In this document: piece by piece, positions 11,311 through 19,902 of the stretch
How the letters are laid out: each line of letters begins with the position of its first letter
Numbering within the stretch: the first letter of the stretch is position 1
Assembly (NCBI RefSeq): GCF_004403945.1
Contig: NZ_SOHM01000002.1
Coordinates: 1-64,000, forward strand
Direction of reading: 5' to 3'
DNA length: 64,000 bases
Origin: Cryobacterium lactosi
GTDB lineage: Bacteria; Actinomycetota; Actinomycetes; Actinomycetales; Microbacteriaceae
Program-made: the position numbers and the translations under genes
Notes under the pieces: model-generated
Databases searched by the model: none
What the model saw: the letters and a program-made list of their open reading frames with translations, nothing else
Told to the model about the DNA's origin: nothing

Positions 11311-11372
11311 CGCGAACCGTGAGTTAAGCCCCGAAAACCACGAGTTTTCGGGGCTTTTCTCACAGCTCGCGG
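11311..11372. repeat. Intergenic palindrome, family A copy 1 (also guaB terminator)
   Basis: A 62-base palindrome. Inner 13-bp perfect stem AAGCCCCGAAAAC / GTTTTCGGGGCTT (11326-11338 with 11344-11356), CACGA loop, then outer pairing CGTGAG/CTCACAG (one mismatch) and CGCGA/TCGCG. It starts six bases after the guaB stop and probably ends its transcript. Copies 2 and 3 are at 46380 and 46822; copy 2 matches at 54 of 62 positions. Confidence 0.85.
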
Positions 11373-11418
11373 AAGGCGGGCGAGGGGAGCCATGGCGGGG
11401 CTGAGGGCGCGCTCAGAC

Positions 11419-11424
11419 TAAACT
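11419..11424 (+). promoter_or_regulatory. -10 element of leaderless guaB3 transcript
   Basis: TAAACT, six bases before the GTG at 11431; predicted +1 is the start codon. Confidence 0.55.
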
Positions 11425-11430
11425 GGGCGG

Positions 11431-12546
11431 GTGAGTATGGAAATCGAGATCGGCCGGTCCAAGCGCGCACGGCGCGTATATGCCTTCGACGACATTGCGG
11501 TGGTGCCTTCCCGGCGAACCCGTGATCCCGAGGATGTGTCGGTCGGCTGGTCCATCGACGCCTACCAGTTCGACATCCCGTTCCTCGCCGCCCCGATGGA
11601 CTCCGTTGTCTCCCCGACGACCGCGATCATGATGGGTCAGCTCGGCGGCCTGGGAGTTCTCGACCTCGAGGGCCTGTGGACCCGCTATGAGGACCCGGAA
11701 CCGCTGCTCAAGGAAATCCGTGAGCTGCCTGCCGACAAGACCACCGCGCGCATGCAGGAGATCTACGCCGCTCCGATCCAGCCGGCCCTCGTCACCGAGC
11801 GCCTCGCCCAGATCCGCGCCGCCGGGGTCACCGTCGCCGCCGCCCTGTCGCCGCAGCGCACCCAGGAACTCTACGAAACCGTCGTCGCCGCCGGCGTCGA
11901 CCTCTTCGTCATCCGCGGCACCACGGTGTCCGCCGAGCACGTCTCCCGCAACCAGGAGCCGCTGAACCTCAAGAAGTTCATCTATGACCTCGACGTGCCC
12001 GTCATCGTCGGCGGCGCCGCCACCTACACCGCGGCCCTGCACCTGATGCGCACCGGCGCGGCGGGTGTGCTCGTCGGCTTCGGCGGCGGCGCGGCATCCA
12101 CCACCCGCACCAGCCTCGGCATCCACGCCCCCATGGCCACCGCGGTGGCCGACGTCGCCGGCGCGCGCCGCGACTACATGGACGAATCCGGCGGCCGCTA
12201 CGTGCACGTCATCGCCGACGGCGGCCTGAGCACCTCCGGCGACATCGTCAAGGCCATCGCCTGCGGTGCGGATGCTGTGATGCTCGGCACCGCCCTCGCC
12301 CGCGCCACCGACGCCCCCGGTGGCGGATTCCACTGGGGTGCTGAAGCGCACCACTCGCAGCTGCCCCGCGGCAAGCGCGTGGAGGTGGGCACCGTGGCCC
12401 CGCTCGAGGCGATCCTGTACGGCCCAGCACCCGTTGCCGACGGCACCGCCAACCTGGTCGGCGCCCTGCGCCGCTCGATGGCCACCACCGGCTACAGCGG
12501 AATCAAAGAATTTCAGCGGGTAGAGGTAGTTGTCGCGCCGTACTGA
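11431..12546 (+). CDS. guaB3: GuaB3 family IMP dehydrogenase-related protein
   Basis: A 371-residue (beta/alpha)8 protein that begins IGRSKRARRVYAFDDIAVVP and lacks the CBS insert, both marks of GuaB3. The loop that in GuaB reads GPGSICTTR here reads GFGGGAASTTR, near residues 216-226: the catalytic Cys is absent. Phosphate-binding (HVIADGGLSTSGD) and dimer regions remain. GuaB3 is conserved next to guaB in actinobacteria; its reaction here is uncertain and ordinary IMPDH catalysis is unlikely. The GTG start coincides with the predicted transcription start; an ATG two codons later is an alternative. Confidence 0.92.
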   Translation: MSMEIEIGRSKRARRVYAFDDIAVVPSRRTRDPEDVSVGWSIDAYQFDIPFLAAPMDSVVSPTTAIMMGQLGGLGVLDLEGLWTRYEDPEPLLKEIRELPADKTTARMQEIYAAPIQPALVTERLAQIRAAGVTVAAALSPQRTQELYETVVAAGVDLFVIRGTTVSAEHVSRNQEPLNLKKFIYDLDVPVIVGGAATYTAALHLMRTGAAGVLVGFGGGAASTTRTSLGIHAPMATAVADVAGARRDYMDESGGRYVHVIADGGLSTSGDIVKAIACGADAVMLGTALARATDAPGGGFHWGAEAHHSQLPRGKRVEVGTVAPLEAILYGPAPVADGTANLVGALRRSMATTGYSGIKEFQRVEVVVAPY

Positions 12547-12595
12547 GTGAACTAGCGTCGAAGCAAGCACCACCGATGGCGATGGGAGTTTGCAG

Positions 12596-14320
12596 ATGAC
12601 GCACGATAATTCGGTGACCAGGTCCACAAAGCTCGGACCTGAGGAACGCACGGCGGCGATCGAGCGCCTCAAATCCAAGGAGCTTGACATCCTCGTGGTG
12701 GGCGGCGGCATCGTCGGCACCGGCAGCGCCCTGGATGCCGTCACCCGCGGGCTGAGCGTGGGCCTGCTCGAGGCCAGGGACTGGGCGTCCGGCACCTCCA
12801 GCCGGTCGTCGAAGCTGGTGCACGGCGGCATCCGTTACCTCGAACAGCTCGACTTCCGGCTGGTGCGGGAGGCCCTCACCGAACGTGGTCTGCTTCTCAA
12901 GCGCATCGCGCCGCACCTGGTCAAGCCCGTGCGGTTCCTCTACCCGTTGAAGAAACGGGTGGTCGAACGCGCCTATGTGGGTGCCGGGATGCTGCTCTAC
13001 GACGTGCTCTCCTACGTGGGTGGCCGGCCCGGCGTGCCGCACCACCGGCACCTCAGTCGCGGCCAGGTCGCCAAACTGGTGCCCAGCCTCAGCCACGACG
13101 CCCTCGTCGGCGGGATCACCTACTACGACGCGCAGGTCGACGACGCGCTCTACGTGGCGTCGCTGGCCCGCACCGCATCCGCATACGGCGCCCACGTCGC
13201 CAGCCGGGTGCGCGTGGAGGGCTTCATCAAGGTGGGCGAACGGGTGGTCGGCGTGCAGGCGCACGACCTCCAGACCGGGGAACGCTTCGAGGTGCGCGCC
13301 AAGCAGGTCGTCAACGCCACCGGTGTCTGGACCGACGACACCCAGCGGATGGTGGGGGAGCGCGGCACCTTCAAGGTGCGCGCGTCCAAGGGCATCCACC
13401 TGGTTGTACCGCGCGACAGGTTCCAGTCCTCGATGGGTCTGCTGCTGCGCACCGAGAAGAGTGTGCTCTTCGTGATCCCCTGGGGCCGGCACTGGCTGAT
13501 CGGCACCACCGACACCGACTGGAACCTGGACAAGGCGCATCCGGCGGCCACCGCCGCGGACATCGACTACCTGCTCGAGCACATCAACGCCGTGCTGCAG
13601 GTGGCGCTGACCCGGGAAGACGTGGAGGGCGTCTACGCGGGGCTGCGGCCGTTGCTGGCGGGGGAGAGCGAGCAGACCTCCAAGCTCTCCCGTGAACACC
13701 TCGTGGGCCACTCCGTTCCCGGCCTGGTCGTGATCGCCGGCGGCAAGTGGACCACCTACCGGGTGATGGCCAAGGACGCCATCGACGCGGCGGTGGATGC
13801 CCTCGACGGGCTGGTGCCGCCGTCCACGACGAAGGAGATCCCGTTGCTCGGCGCCGAGGGCTACCGGGCGGCGTGGAACAAGCGCGGCAAGATCGCCCAC
13901 GCGTTCAACCTGCACACCGTGCGGATCGAGCATTTGCTGAACCGGTACGGCACCCTCACCGACGAACTCCTCGACCTGATCAAGGAGCGGCCGGAGCTGG
14001 CCGACCCGCTACCCGGTGCGGATGACTACATCCAGGCCGAGGTCGTGTACGCGGCCACCCACATGGGCGCGCTGCACCTCGAGGACGTCCTCGCCCGGCG
14101 TACCCGCATCTCGATCGAGGCGTGGGACCGCGGGGTGTCCGCCGCGCCGGTCGCTGCGCGGCTGCTGGCCGATGTGCTCGGCTGGGACACCGAACGGGAG
14201 GAGCGGGAGGTGTCGATCTACCTCAAGCGGGTCGCCGCCGAGCGAGCCTCGCAAACCCAGCCCGACGACGAGTCCGCCGACCGGGTGCGCTTGGAGGCCC
14301 CGGACATCGTGACGAGCTGA
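12596..14320 (+). CDS. glpD: Glycerol-3-phosphate dehydrogenase (aerobic, FAD)
   Basis: A 574-residue flavoprotein. FAD-binding motif VVGGGIVGTGSALDAVTRGL near residues 35-55, then RSSKLVHGGIRYLEQ, a hallmark of GlpD, and the C-terminal alpha-helical DAO_C domain (from about residue 400). It oxidises sn-glycerol-3-phosphate to dihydroxyacetone phosphate at the membrane and passes electrons to quinone. The ATG has GGGAG seven bases upstream; a TTG at 12590 is a weaker choice. A TAGCGT -10-like element lies at 12553. It follows guaB3 by 49 bases. Confidence 0.96.
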   Translation: MTHDNSVTRSTKLGPEERTAAIERLKSKELDILVVGGGIVGTGSALDAVTRGLSVGLLEARDWASGTSSRSSKLVHGGIRYLEQLDFRLVREALTERGLLLKRIAPHLVKPVRFLYPLKKRVVERAYVGAGMLLYDVLSYVGGRPGVPHHRHLSRGQVAKLVPSLSHDALVGGITYYDAQVDDALYVASLARTASAYGAHVASRVRVEGFIKVGERVVGVQAHDLQTGERFEVRAKQVVNATGVWTDDTQRMVGERGTFKVRASKGIHLVVPRDRFQSSMGLLLRTEKSVLFVIPWGRHWLIGTTDTDWNLDKAHPAATAADIDYLLEHINAVLQVALTREDVEGVYAGLRPLLAGESEQTSKLSREHLVGHSVPGLVVIAGGKWTTYRVMAKDAIDAAVDALDGLVPPSTTKEIPLLGAEGYRAAWNKRGKIAHAFNLHTVRIEHLLNRYGTLTDELLDLIKERPELADPLPGADDYIQAEVVYAATHMGALHLEDVLARRTRISIEAWDRGVSAAPVAARLLADVLGWDTEREEREVSIYLKRVAAERASQTQPDDESADRVRLEAPDIVTS

Positions 14321-14347
14321 ACTCGCGGGTTCGGTGAGAGCTGTACG

Positions 14348-14382
14348 ACCGGGGATCGTCCGTGAGGGCGGTCCCCGGTTTG
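14348..14382 (+). terminator. glpD terminator
   Basis: Stem ACCGGGGA / TCCCCGGT (14348-14355 with 14372-14379), 16-base loop, short T run. Confidence 0.65.
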
Positions 14383-14629
14383 CTCTGCGCTCTCGTTTGC
14401 GGCCGAATGGCTTTCGCCCCGGCTGCACCGGCCCCCCAGTGCTAGGGACGCGTGCGTCTCGGAACCGTTGATTTCCCTGGGCAAAGTTCATTCTGACCGT
14501 TTCAAGTGGCACGTGGCGAGCACCGTTGAGGAATAGCCTCACCTCGGGGGGATGCCGTTTTCCGGCTTGTTCCGATACCGTGCCGCGCGCCCGACGGCCA
14601 CTCAACGAACGCCAGTAGAACGGAACCCG
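14383..14629. other. Region upstream of the surface protein gene
   Basis: 247 bases with no gene I can support. It must hold the promoter of the surface protein; TAGGGA at 14443 and a TTGATT at 14467 are possible elements but spacing is not convincing. No riboswitch recognised. Confidence 0.4.
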
Positions 14630-16456
14630 ATGGTCAACCTACGAGTCAAACGCGGAATCGGGAGCATCACGGCTGTTGCCCTGCTGCTCAGCGGTGCATC
14701 TCTCGCCCTCGCGGCGCCAGCCAACGCGGAGCCGGGCGCGGTCCGTGTCACCAGCATCAATCCGAATGAGGACACCTACATGGGTTGGCACGAGGGCACC
14801 AAGAACGGTGCTTCGGCCTCTTCGCTGAGCTGGGCAGGCTTGAGTCTCGGAACCGGGGCGGACTCTCAGATCTTGAACGGACTCGTCGATTCTGGTGCCC
14901 CGGGCATTGAAATTACCTCCGACGAGCTTCTGAGCAACATCACGCACTCTCAGATCAGGATCACGAGCGGCGCGGTCTACCAGCAGGTGCCGGTCACCTT
15001 CGGCACCAGCGGCTGGGCGACCCTGCGTCCCGCTGCTCCTGAGACGTCGGCGACAGAAATCCCCTTCTCGGACAGGTACACGGCCCTTTGGGTGTCGAGC
15101 AAGCCGATTGGCGAACTCGCTGCCAACACTCCTGTGACGCTTGAAGAGGTTGGTCGACACCTGCGGTTGCAGGGGAACCTCCGCTATTCGGGATTCGGCC
15201 TTTTCGCTCAGGCGTCAGCGCCAGCACTTGTCTCATCGATGGTTTGGGACGGTTGGCAGTATTTCTTCTCGCCGTCATTCACCAAGGTCGCCGAACGAGA
15301 GACGATCAACGTCGCGGCCGCCGATATTCGTGCGAATGAAAGCACCTACGCGGGCTGGCATGAGGGTTATGAGAACTCCGTTCCCGCGTTCTCCATCACC
15401 GGCGAGGGTCTGAGCCTCGGTAACGGTGCAAACTCCCAGATCATCAACGGATTCACGGCGCCGTCGGTGACCTCTGACCTCGCCTCGCTGATCATCTCGG
15501 GTGACATGGAAAAGGTCAGCGGCACGGCTCACTTCCAGCTCCCGCTCACGTACGGTGCGGATGACTCCTTCACGACCCTGCGCCAGAACACAGTCTGGGG
15601 TTATATCTTCTCGCCGTACAGCGCCTACATCTCCTCCAAGGCCATTCCGGCCACGGATTCGACCCCTGCCATTGCTGCGAACACGTCGGTTCCGTTCGGC
15701 ACCATGATCAGTGCGCTTGAAGCGCACGGCAATATCAAGGTCCTCGGCTTCGGAATTCTTGCTGAGGCCACAGACCCCGTGGTCGTTGAGAGCGTGCTGT
15801 GGGACGGTGTGCGCTACAACTTCGTGCCGAAGGCCACCACCCCGCCCGTGGAACCGACCACGCCGCCCGTGGAACCGACCACGCCGCCCGTGGAACCGAC
15901 CACGCCGCCCGTGGAACCGACCACGCCGCCCGTGGAACCGACCACGCCGCCCGTGGAACCGACCACGCCGCCGGTAGAGCCGACGACGCCGCCTGTCGTC
16001 GCGCCGGTCGTCGGAACTGGCATGCCGTCTACGACGGCGCCATCCGCGCCGGGATCTTCGTTTACCTTCACCGCCTCCGGATTCACACCCAACAGTGACG
16101 TGCAGGTCTTCCTGCACTCAACTCCCGTGTTGCTTGGCACATTCCGTGCCGACGCTCTCGGAGTAGTTAAGGCGACGGTGACAATCCCGGCCGGCGCCGA
16201 AGCCGGTACTCACCACATTGTTCTCGTTGACAGCGTCACTGGCTTCACAGTGTCGTCTGCTGCGTTCACTGTGAGCCCCGCAGCGGCCGCAACAAACGTC
16301 AAGGCTGCCACCGACACAAAGTCGGTGTCGGGTGCGCTGGCCAGTACTGGGTTCGACGCACTCATGCCGGCACTCCTCGCCGGGCTGCTGGTGCTCGCCG
16401 GACTCGGCATCGGCGCGTTCCAGCTGGTGACGAAGCGACGCCGCACCGCTCAGTAG
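14630..16456 (+). CDS. LAXTG-anchored surface protein with two tandem domains
   Basis: A 608-residue secreted protein. Signal peptide residues 1-33 (VKRG, hydrophobic core, ANA). Two tandem domains follow, ~40-215 and ~226-400, each with the motif NE(D/S)TYxGWHEG near its start, LSLGxGAxSQIxNG, and ending in (S/V)xWDGxxYxF. Then comes a PPVEPTT tract (403-451), a beta-rich C-terminal domain (SFTFTASGFTPNSDVQVFL), and a sorting signal: LASTG (570-574), hydrophobic helix, TKRRRTAQ tail. LAXTG is the signal read by class E sortases in high-GC actinobacteria, so cell-wall attachment is expected. The repeated domain is not one I recognise. ATG 14630 starts the signal peptide; upstream in-frame codons would bury it. 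Confidence 0.85.
   Translation: MVNLRVKRGIGSITAVALLLSGASLALAAPANAEPGAVRVTSINPNEDTYMGWHEGTKNGASASSLSWAGLSLGTGADSQILNGLVDSGAPGIEITSDELLSNITHSQIRITSGAVYQQVPVTFGTSGWATLRPAAPETSATEIPFSDRYTALWVSSKPIGELAANTPVTLEEVGRHLRLQGNLRYSGFGLFAQASAPALVSSMVWDGWQYFFSPSFTKVAERETINVAAADIRANESTYAGWHEGYENSVPAFSITGEGLSLGNGANSQIINGFTAPSVTSDLASLIISGDMEKVSGTAHFQLPLTYGADDSFTTLRQNTVWGYIFSPYSAYISSKAIPATDSTPAIAANTSVPFGTMISALEAHGNIKVLGFGILAEATDPVVVESVLWDGVRYNFVPKATTPPVEPTTPPVEPTTPPVEPTTPPVEPTTPPVEPTTPPVEPTTPPVEPTTPPVVAPVVGTGMPSTTAPSAPGSSFTFTASGFTPNSDVQVFLHSTPVLLGTFRADALGVVKATVTIPAGAEAGTHHIVLVDSVTGFTVSSAAFTVSPAAAATNVKAATDTKSVSGALASTGFDALMPALLAGLLVLAGLGIGAFQLVTKRRRTAQ
15836..15982 (+). repeat. 21-bp tandem repeat encoding TTPPVEP
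   Basis: Seven consecutive 21-base units, nearly identical (the last carries GTAGAG for GTGGAA), followed by a diverged eighth. They encode the proline-rich stalk of the surface protein. Copy number is likely to vary between strains. Confidence 0.95.
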
Positions 16457-16506
16457 TGCTGTGCAGAGCGTGAGCGAGCCGGGTACAACCCGGCATCAAC
16501 GCTGAA

Positions 16507-16549
16507 CGAACACGAAGGGCTCGCCGCAGGGCGGGTCTTTTCGTGTTCG
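16507..16549 (+). terminator. Surface protein gene terminator
   Basis: Stem CGAACACGAA / TTCGTGTTCG (16507-16516 with 16540-16549) with an inner GC-rich hairpin; 50 bases after the stop. Confidence 0.8.
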
Positions 16550-16690
16550 TGCGCGGCCCGCCCACCTGCCACGAGCCCGAGGCTATGCGCACCTCCTATG
16601 GCGAGCCGCGCCCGCTATAGCGGACGCGATCCGCCGTATGGGGTGCGGCGACGGTCGCCACCGGGGTGACCGTCGGGGTGTGGCGATACC

Positions 16691-17665
16691 TCAGCGGGCG
16701 CGGGGGATGCCGTTGCGGGCGAGGAGGTCTCCGAGAGCCGGAAGCGATTTGGCAACCGGCCAGTCCCACCGGAACACGCCCAGCCCCAGCGCACGCAGCC
16801 GGTCTTCCCTTATCTTCTCGGCGATGACGATGTCGGCGGTGGAGCGTCCGCCGGTGAACTCGTCGCGCAGATACTTGCCGAGCCCGTCGAATTCGCCGGC
16901 CTTGCCGACAGAGCGCCAGAAGAAGTCTGTGAAGCCGATCAAGCCGTCGCGATCCCAATGCGGCACTTGCAACTCGGGCAGGAGGAAACCGAGCATAAAT
17001 AAGCCGGCACGGCTGATCGACTCGCCGGCAGACCCGGACAGCGGCGACGCGAACTCCAAGACCCGCCGCGCCGCGGTTCGCCCGTGAACCCGCCCGAGCT
17101 GGGCGAGGGCTCGTTCGAGTTCCGCCCTGGTGGTCAAGGCCTGGCCGCCGCGGGGTTCGTGGATGGCCTTGTCCATCACCGCTACCGCCTGGCCGAACCG
17201 GAGCACTCTGGCCAGAGTCACCGCCGTGGCGGCGACGGAGGTAACGCGAAGCCCCTCGTGCACAATTGGGTCGAGGTCGTGTTCCTGCGTGTGGCGCACC
17301 ACGCCGTGGCGGGCCCGGCCCCCGGCCGCATTCGTGACGGTGACATGAATCTCGGTGGGCCACGCGCCGACGATAGGGAGGCCCCAGAGCGCGGCCGCCG
17401 ACAGGTGAGAGTACACCGCAGGCTCCTCCGCGACTGCGGCGTGAGCGCGGATGCGTCGGAGGTAGCGCTCATCCGCACCGAGAGCATCCCACTCGGCAGC
17501 AAGCACATACACACCGCGGCGCAGGCGAACGACGGTGTGACGGTCGAACTCCCTGCGAAGCTCGTGCTGGAGGCCGACCCGCGCCGCGTCGCTGGCCAGA
17601 ATGAGACCGCTGTGCACGGACAGCGCTGTGAGAACCTGCACGGTGGCCGATGAAATGGTGTCCAT
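16691..17665 (-). CDS. AbiEi-antitoxin-like N-terminal domain protein with nuclease-like C terminus
   Basis: A 324-residue protein. Residues ~1-100 resemble the winged-helix/AbiEi antitoxin N-terminal region (VVRLRRGVYVLAAEWDAL, then YSHLSAAALWGLPI). The C-terminal part has a pattern resembling DUF559/Vsr-like PD-(D/E)XK folds: E near 'SAGESISRAGLF', FTDFFWRSVGKAGEFDGLGK and a following VIAEKIREDRLRALG. Proteins of this plan are common in actinobacteria and usually labelled 'type IV toxin-antitoxin AbiEi antitoxin domain' or 'DUF559'. No AbiEii toxin lies next to it, so it is not evidently part of a complete toxin-antitoxin pair. Function unknown; nuclease activity is only inferred from the pattern. 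Confidence 0.75.
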   Translation of the reverse strand: MDTISSATVQVLTALSVHSGLILASDAARVGLQHELRREFDRHTVVRLRRGVYVLAAEWDALGADERYLRRIRAHAAVAEEPAVYSHLSAAALWGLPIVGAWPTEIHVTVTNAAGGRARHGVVRHTQEHDLDPIVHEGLRVTSVAATAVTLARVLRFGQAVAVMDKAIHEPRGGQALTTRAELERALAQLGRVHGRTAARRVLEFASPLSGSAGESISRAGLFMLGFLLPELQVPHWDRDGLIGFTDFFWRSVGKAGEFDGLGKYLRDEFTGGRSTADIVIAEKIREDRLRALGLGVFRWDWPVAKSLPALGDLLARNGIPRAR

Positions 17666-17875
17666 GCCGAGAGGCTCTCAGAATGCGGTGAGCCCGCCGG
17701 CAGGCGAAAGACATCTGTGCACATCTTTCCCGCTCGTGGGCAATCGTGTGTGGGGCTCTGGAAGGCGACCATGACGGGTGGATGCGCCCGCTCTGGCTGG
17801 ATGAGCCTGCTAAAGCGGGATCATCGGGCCAGAGGGGGTGCACCGAACCTGAACAGCGAGCAGCCACGGGCCACA

Positions 17876-17939
17876 AGCAGCCCGCGGGCCGAGCCGATGC
17901 GCCCACGAGCAGCCCGCGAGCCGAGCGGATGCGGCCCCG
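17876..17939. repeat. Two tandem 32-bp direct repeats
   Basis: Units 17876-17907 and 17908-17939, sharing AGCAGCCCGCG-GCCGAGC-GATGCG and differing at few positions. A degenerate partial copy (GCGAGCAGCCACGGGCC) precedes them. Confidence 0.7.
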
Positions 17940-17972
17940 CCGCGGCCCGGGCAACCGGCCGAAAGCCTCCGG

Positions 17973-17978
17973 TAGAAT
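17973..17978 (+). promoter_or_regulatory. -10 element of the antiporter operon
   Basis: TAGAAT, giving a leader of about 28 bases to the ATG at 18013. No clear -35. Confidence 0.5.
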
Positions 17979-18012
17979 GGTGGGACCGCCCACAAGCTTC
18001 AGGAGTCGCACC

Positions 18013-18540
18013 ATGGTTGACGTTCGACGGGTCAAACTCCCCGGTGTGGGTGTGCTGCACACCTTCATCACCGACGACGGCGGCAAGGTCGGGGTCATCG
18101 CGCACCGCTCCGGCCACAGCGACCTGATCACCTTCGCCGACGACGAGGGCGGCCCCGACGCCAGCAAGGTCTCCCTGCGCCTGAGCGAGGACGAGGCGCA
18201 CACCCTCGCCGAGCTGCTCGGCGGCACCCAGATCACCGAGTCGCTCACCGCGCTCGACCAGATCCCCGGGCTCAGCATCGACTGGTTCACCGTGGACTAC
18301 GAAGACCACATAGCCGGCCAGCCGCTGGGCAACCCGGCCGAGCGCGGCATCGCCGGGCTCACCGTGGTGGCCGTCGTCCGCGGCGAATCCGCCAACCCGG
18401 CCCCCGCGGCCGACTTCAAGGTCTTCCCCGGCGACACTCTCGTCGTGGCCGGTTCTCCCGAGAAGGTAGCGAAGGCGTTCGCCTTCTTCCGCACCGGTGA
18501 GATCAAGGCGAAGCCCGTCGACTCGCCGCCTGGAGGTTAG
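18013..18540 (+). CDS. Cation:proton antiporter regulatory subunit (KhtT-like)
   Basis: A 175-residue soluble protein. The N-terminal half (VDVRRVKLPGVGVLHTFITDDG) matches the KhtT family and the C-terminal ~80 residues form a TrkA_C/RCK_C-like domain (VVRGESANPAPAADFKVFPGDTLVVAG). In Bacillus, KhtT binds nucleotides such as c-di-AMP and gates the K+/H+ antiporter KhtU. The antiporter gene follows with three bases between stop and start, so the pair should be one complex. The ATG has AGGAG seven bases upstream; an upstream in-frame start at 17746 would translate the repeat region. Confidence 0.9.
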   Translation: MVDVRRVKLPGVGVLHTFITDDGGKVGVIAHRSGHSDLITFADDEGGPDASKVSLRLSEDEAHTLAELLGGTQITESLTALDQIPGLSIDWFTVDYEDHIAGQPLGNPAERGIAGLTVVAVVRGESANPAPAADFKVFPGDTLVVAGSPEKVAKAFAFFRTGEIKAKPVDSPPGG

Positions 18541-18543
18541 CCG

Positions 18544-19902
18544 ATGAACCTCGGTGAAGACCTCCTCACCCTGGGCATCCTGTTGGTGGTTGCCTACGTC
18601 CTGGGCCGCCTGGGCAAGCTGATCGGCCTGCCGTCGATTCCGATCTACATGATCGTGGGCCTCTTGGCGAGCCCGTACAGCGGATGGTTCCCGCTGGACT
18701 TCCACTCCGCCGACATCGAACTCATCGCGGTCTTCGGGTTGATCCTGCTGTTGTTCAGCCTGGGCCTCGAGTTCGACCAGGAGGCCTTCTTCGGCGACGC
18801 CGGGAAACTGTTGATCTCGGGCGGTTCCTACATCCTGATCAACATGGGCGCCGGCTTCGCGTTCGGCCTGATGACCGGCTGGGGGGCCAGGGAGGCACTG
18901 GTCATCGCGGGGATGACCGGCACGTCGTCCAGCGCGATCATCACCAAACTGCTCATCGAACTGCGCCGCCTGGCCAACAAGGAAACCCCGATGATCCTCG
19001 GGGTGACCGTGGTCGGGGACATCTTCATCGCCGTCTACCTCGCCATCGTGTCCGTGGTGCTCAGCGGCAAGACCGAGATCTGGCCCATCGTTTTGCAGCT
19101 GGCCATCGCGTTCCTGTTCCTCGTGGTGATGTTCTCCGTCGCCCGGTGGGGCGGCCGGGTGGTCTCCAGGTTGATGCGCACCAAGGACGACGAACTGTTC
19201 ACCATCCTGTTCTTCGGCCTGGCCGTGCTCTTCGCCGGCATCGGCGAGATCATCGGCGTCACCGACGCCATCGGCGCCTTCCTGATCGGTGTGGTGCTCG
19301 GCGCCAGCACCTACCGGGGCCGCATCGAACGGGTCGCGGTGCCGCTGCGGGACGTCTTCGGCGCGTTCTTCTTCCTCAACTTCGGCCTGGCGCTGAACGT
19401 GGCCGAGTTCGGTTCGGTGATCGGCGTGGTGCTGATCGCCATCGTGATGACGTTCGCGCTCAGCCTGGGGTCCGGCATGCTGCTGGCCCGGATGCACCAG
19501 ATGGGTGTGCGGGAAGGCCTCAACACCGCCGCGATTTTCGTCAACCGCGGGGAGTTCACCCTGATCCTGGCGACACTGTCGGTCAGCGCCGGCCTCGACC
19601 CGCGGCTGCAACCGTTCGCGGGTCTCTACGTGCTGACCATGGCCATCCTCGGGCCGCTATTCACCGCCAACTCGGAAAAGATCGGCGCCGCCATCGGCCG
19701 GCGCTCCCGTGCGGCGCATCCGCCCACCCGCACGCCCGAGCGTGACGCCATGCGCGCCGAGGAAATCGCGCTCGTGGAGGCGGCCACCCACGACCAGAAA
19801 TCCGGTGACCCGATGATGGACTTCATCTCCGACACCTACCCGACCGCCAAGAAGAAGACCGACAAGGCCGGCCAGGACGACCAGACGGGTGACTACTCAT
19901 GA
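18544..19902 (+). CDS. CPA2-type cation:proton antiporter (KhtU-like)
   Basis: A 452-residue membrane protein with about 12 hydrophobic segments. Family features: IGLPSIPIYMIVGLLASP near residue 30, FGLILLLFSLGLEFD near 65 and the GTSSSAIITKLL segment near 125 of Kef/CPA2 proteins. The charged cytoplasmic C-terminal tail (~70 residues, Lys/Asp rich) has no TrkA_N domain, consistent with regulation by the separate KhtT-like subunit upstream. Likely a K+/H+ antiporter for cation and pH homeostasis. Its stop overlaps the start of the SURF1 gene (ATGA). Confidence 0.92.
   Translation: MNLGEDLLTLGILLVVAYVLGRLGKLIGLPSIPIYMIVGLLASPYSGWFPLDFHSADIELIAVFGLILLLFSLGLEFDQEAFFGDAGKLLISGGSYILINMGAGFAFGLMTGWGAREALVIAGMTGTSSSAIITKLLIELRRLANKETPMILGVTVVGDIFIAVYLAIVSVVLSGKTEIWPIVLQLAIAFLFLVVMFSVARWGGRVVSRLMRTKDDELFTILFFGLAVLFAGIGEIIGVTDAIGAFLIGVVLGASTYRGRIERVAVPLRDVFGAFFFLNFGLALNVAEFGSVIGVVLIAIVMTFALSLGSGMLLARMHQMGVREGLNTAAIFVNRGEFTLILATLSVSAGLDPRLQPFAGLYVLTMAILGPLFTANSEKIGAAIGRRSRAAHPPTRTPERDAMRAEEIALVEAATHDQKSGDPMMDFISDTYPTAKKKTDKAGQDDQTGDYS

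Larger units (their letters stand above)
17666..18012. other. Gene-poor divergent region with 32-bp direct repeats
   Basis: 347 bases between the AbiEi-like gene and the antiporter operon. It holds two 32-base direct repeats (17876-17939), a weaker partial copy just upstream, and a TAGAAT -10 at 17973. The frame extending upstream of the antiporter regulator through this region is repeat-derived and not credible coding sequence. Confidence 0.6.

Noticed and set aside
15836..15982. Regular 21-bp repeats as a possible CRISPR array
   Set aside because: No spacers; the units are contiguous and in frame inside a surface protein gene.
17746..18012. Extended N terminus of the KhtT-like protein
   Set aside because: The extension translates 32-bp direct repeats and precedes the likely promoter.
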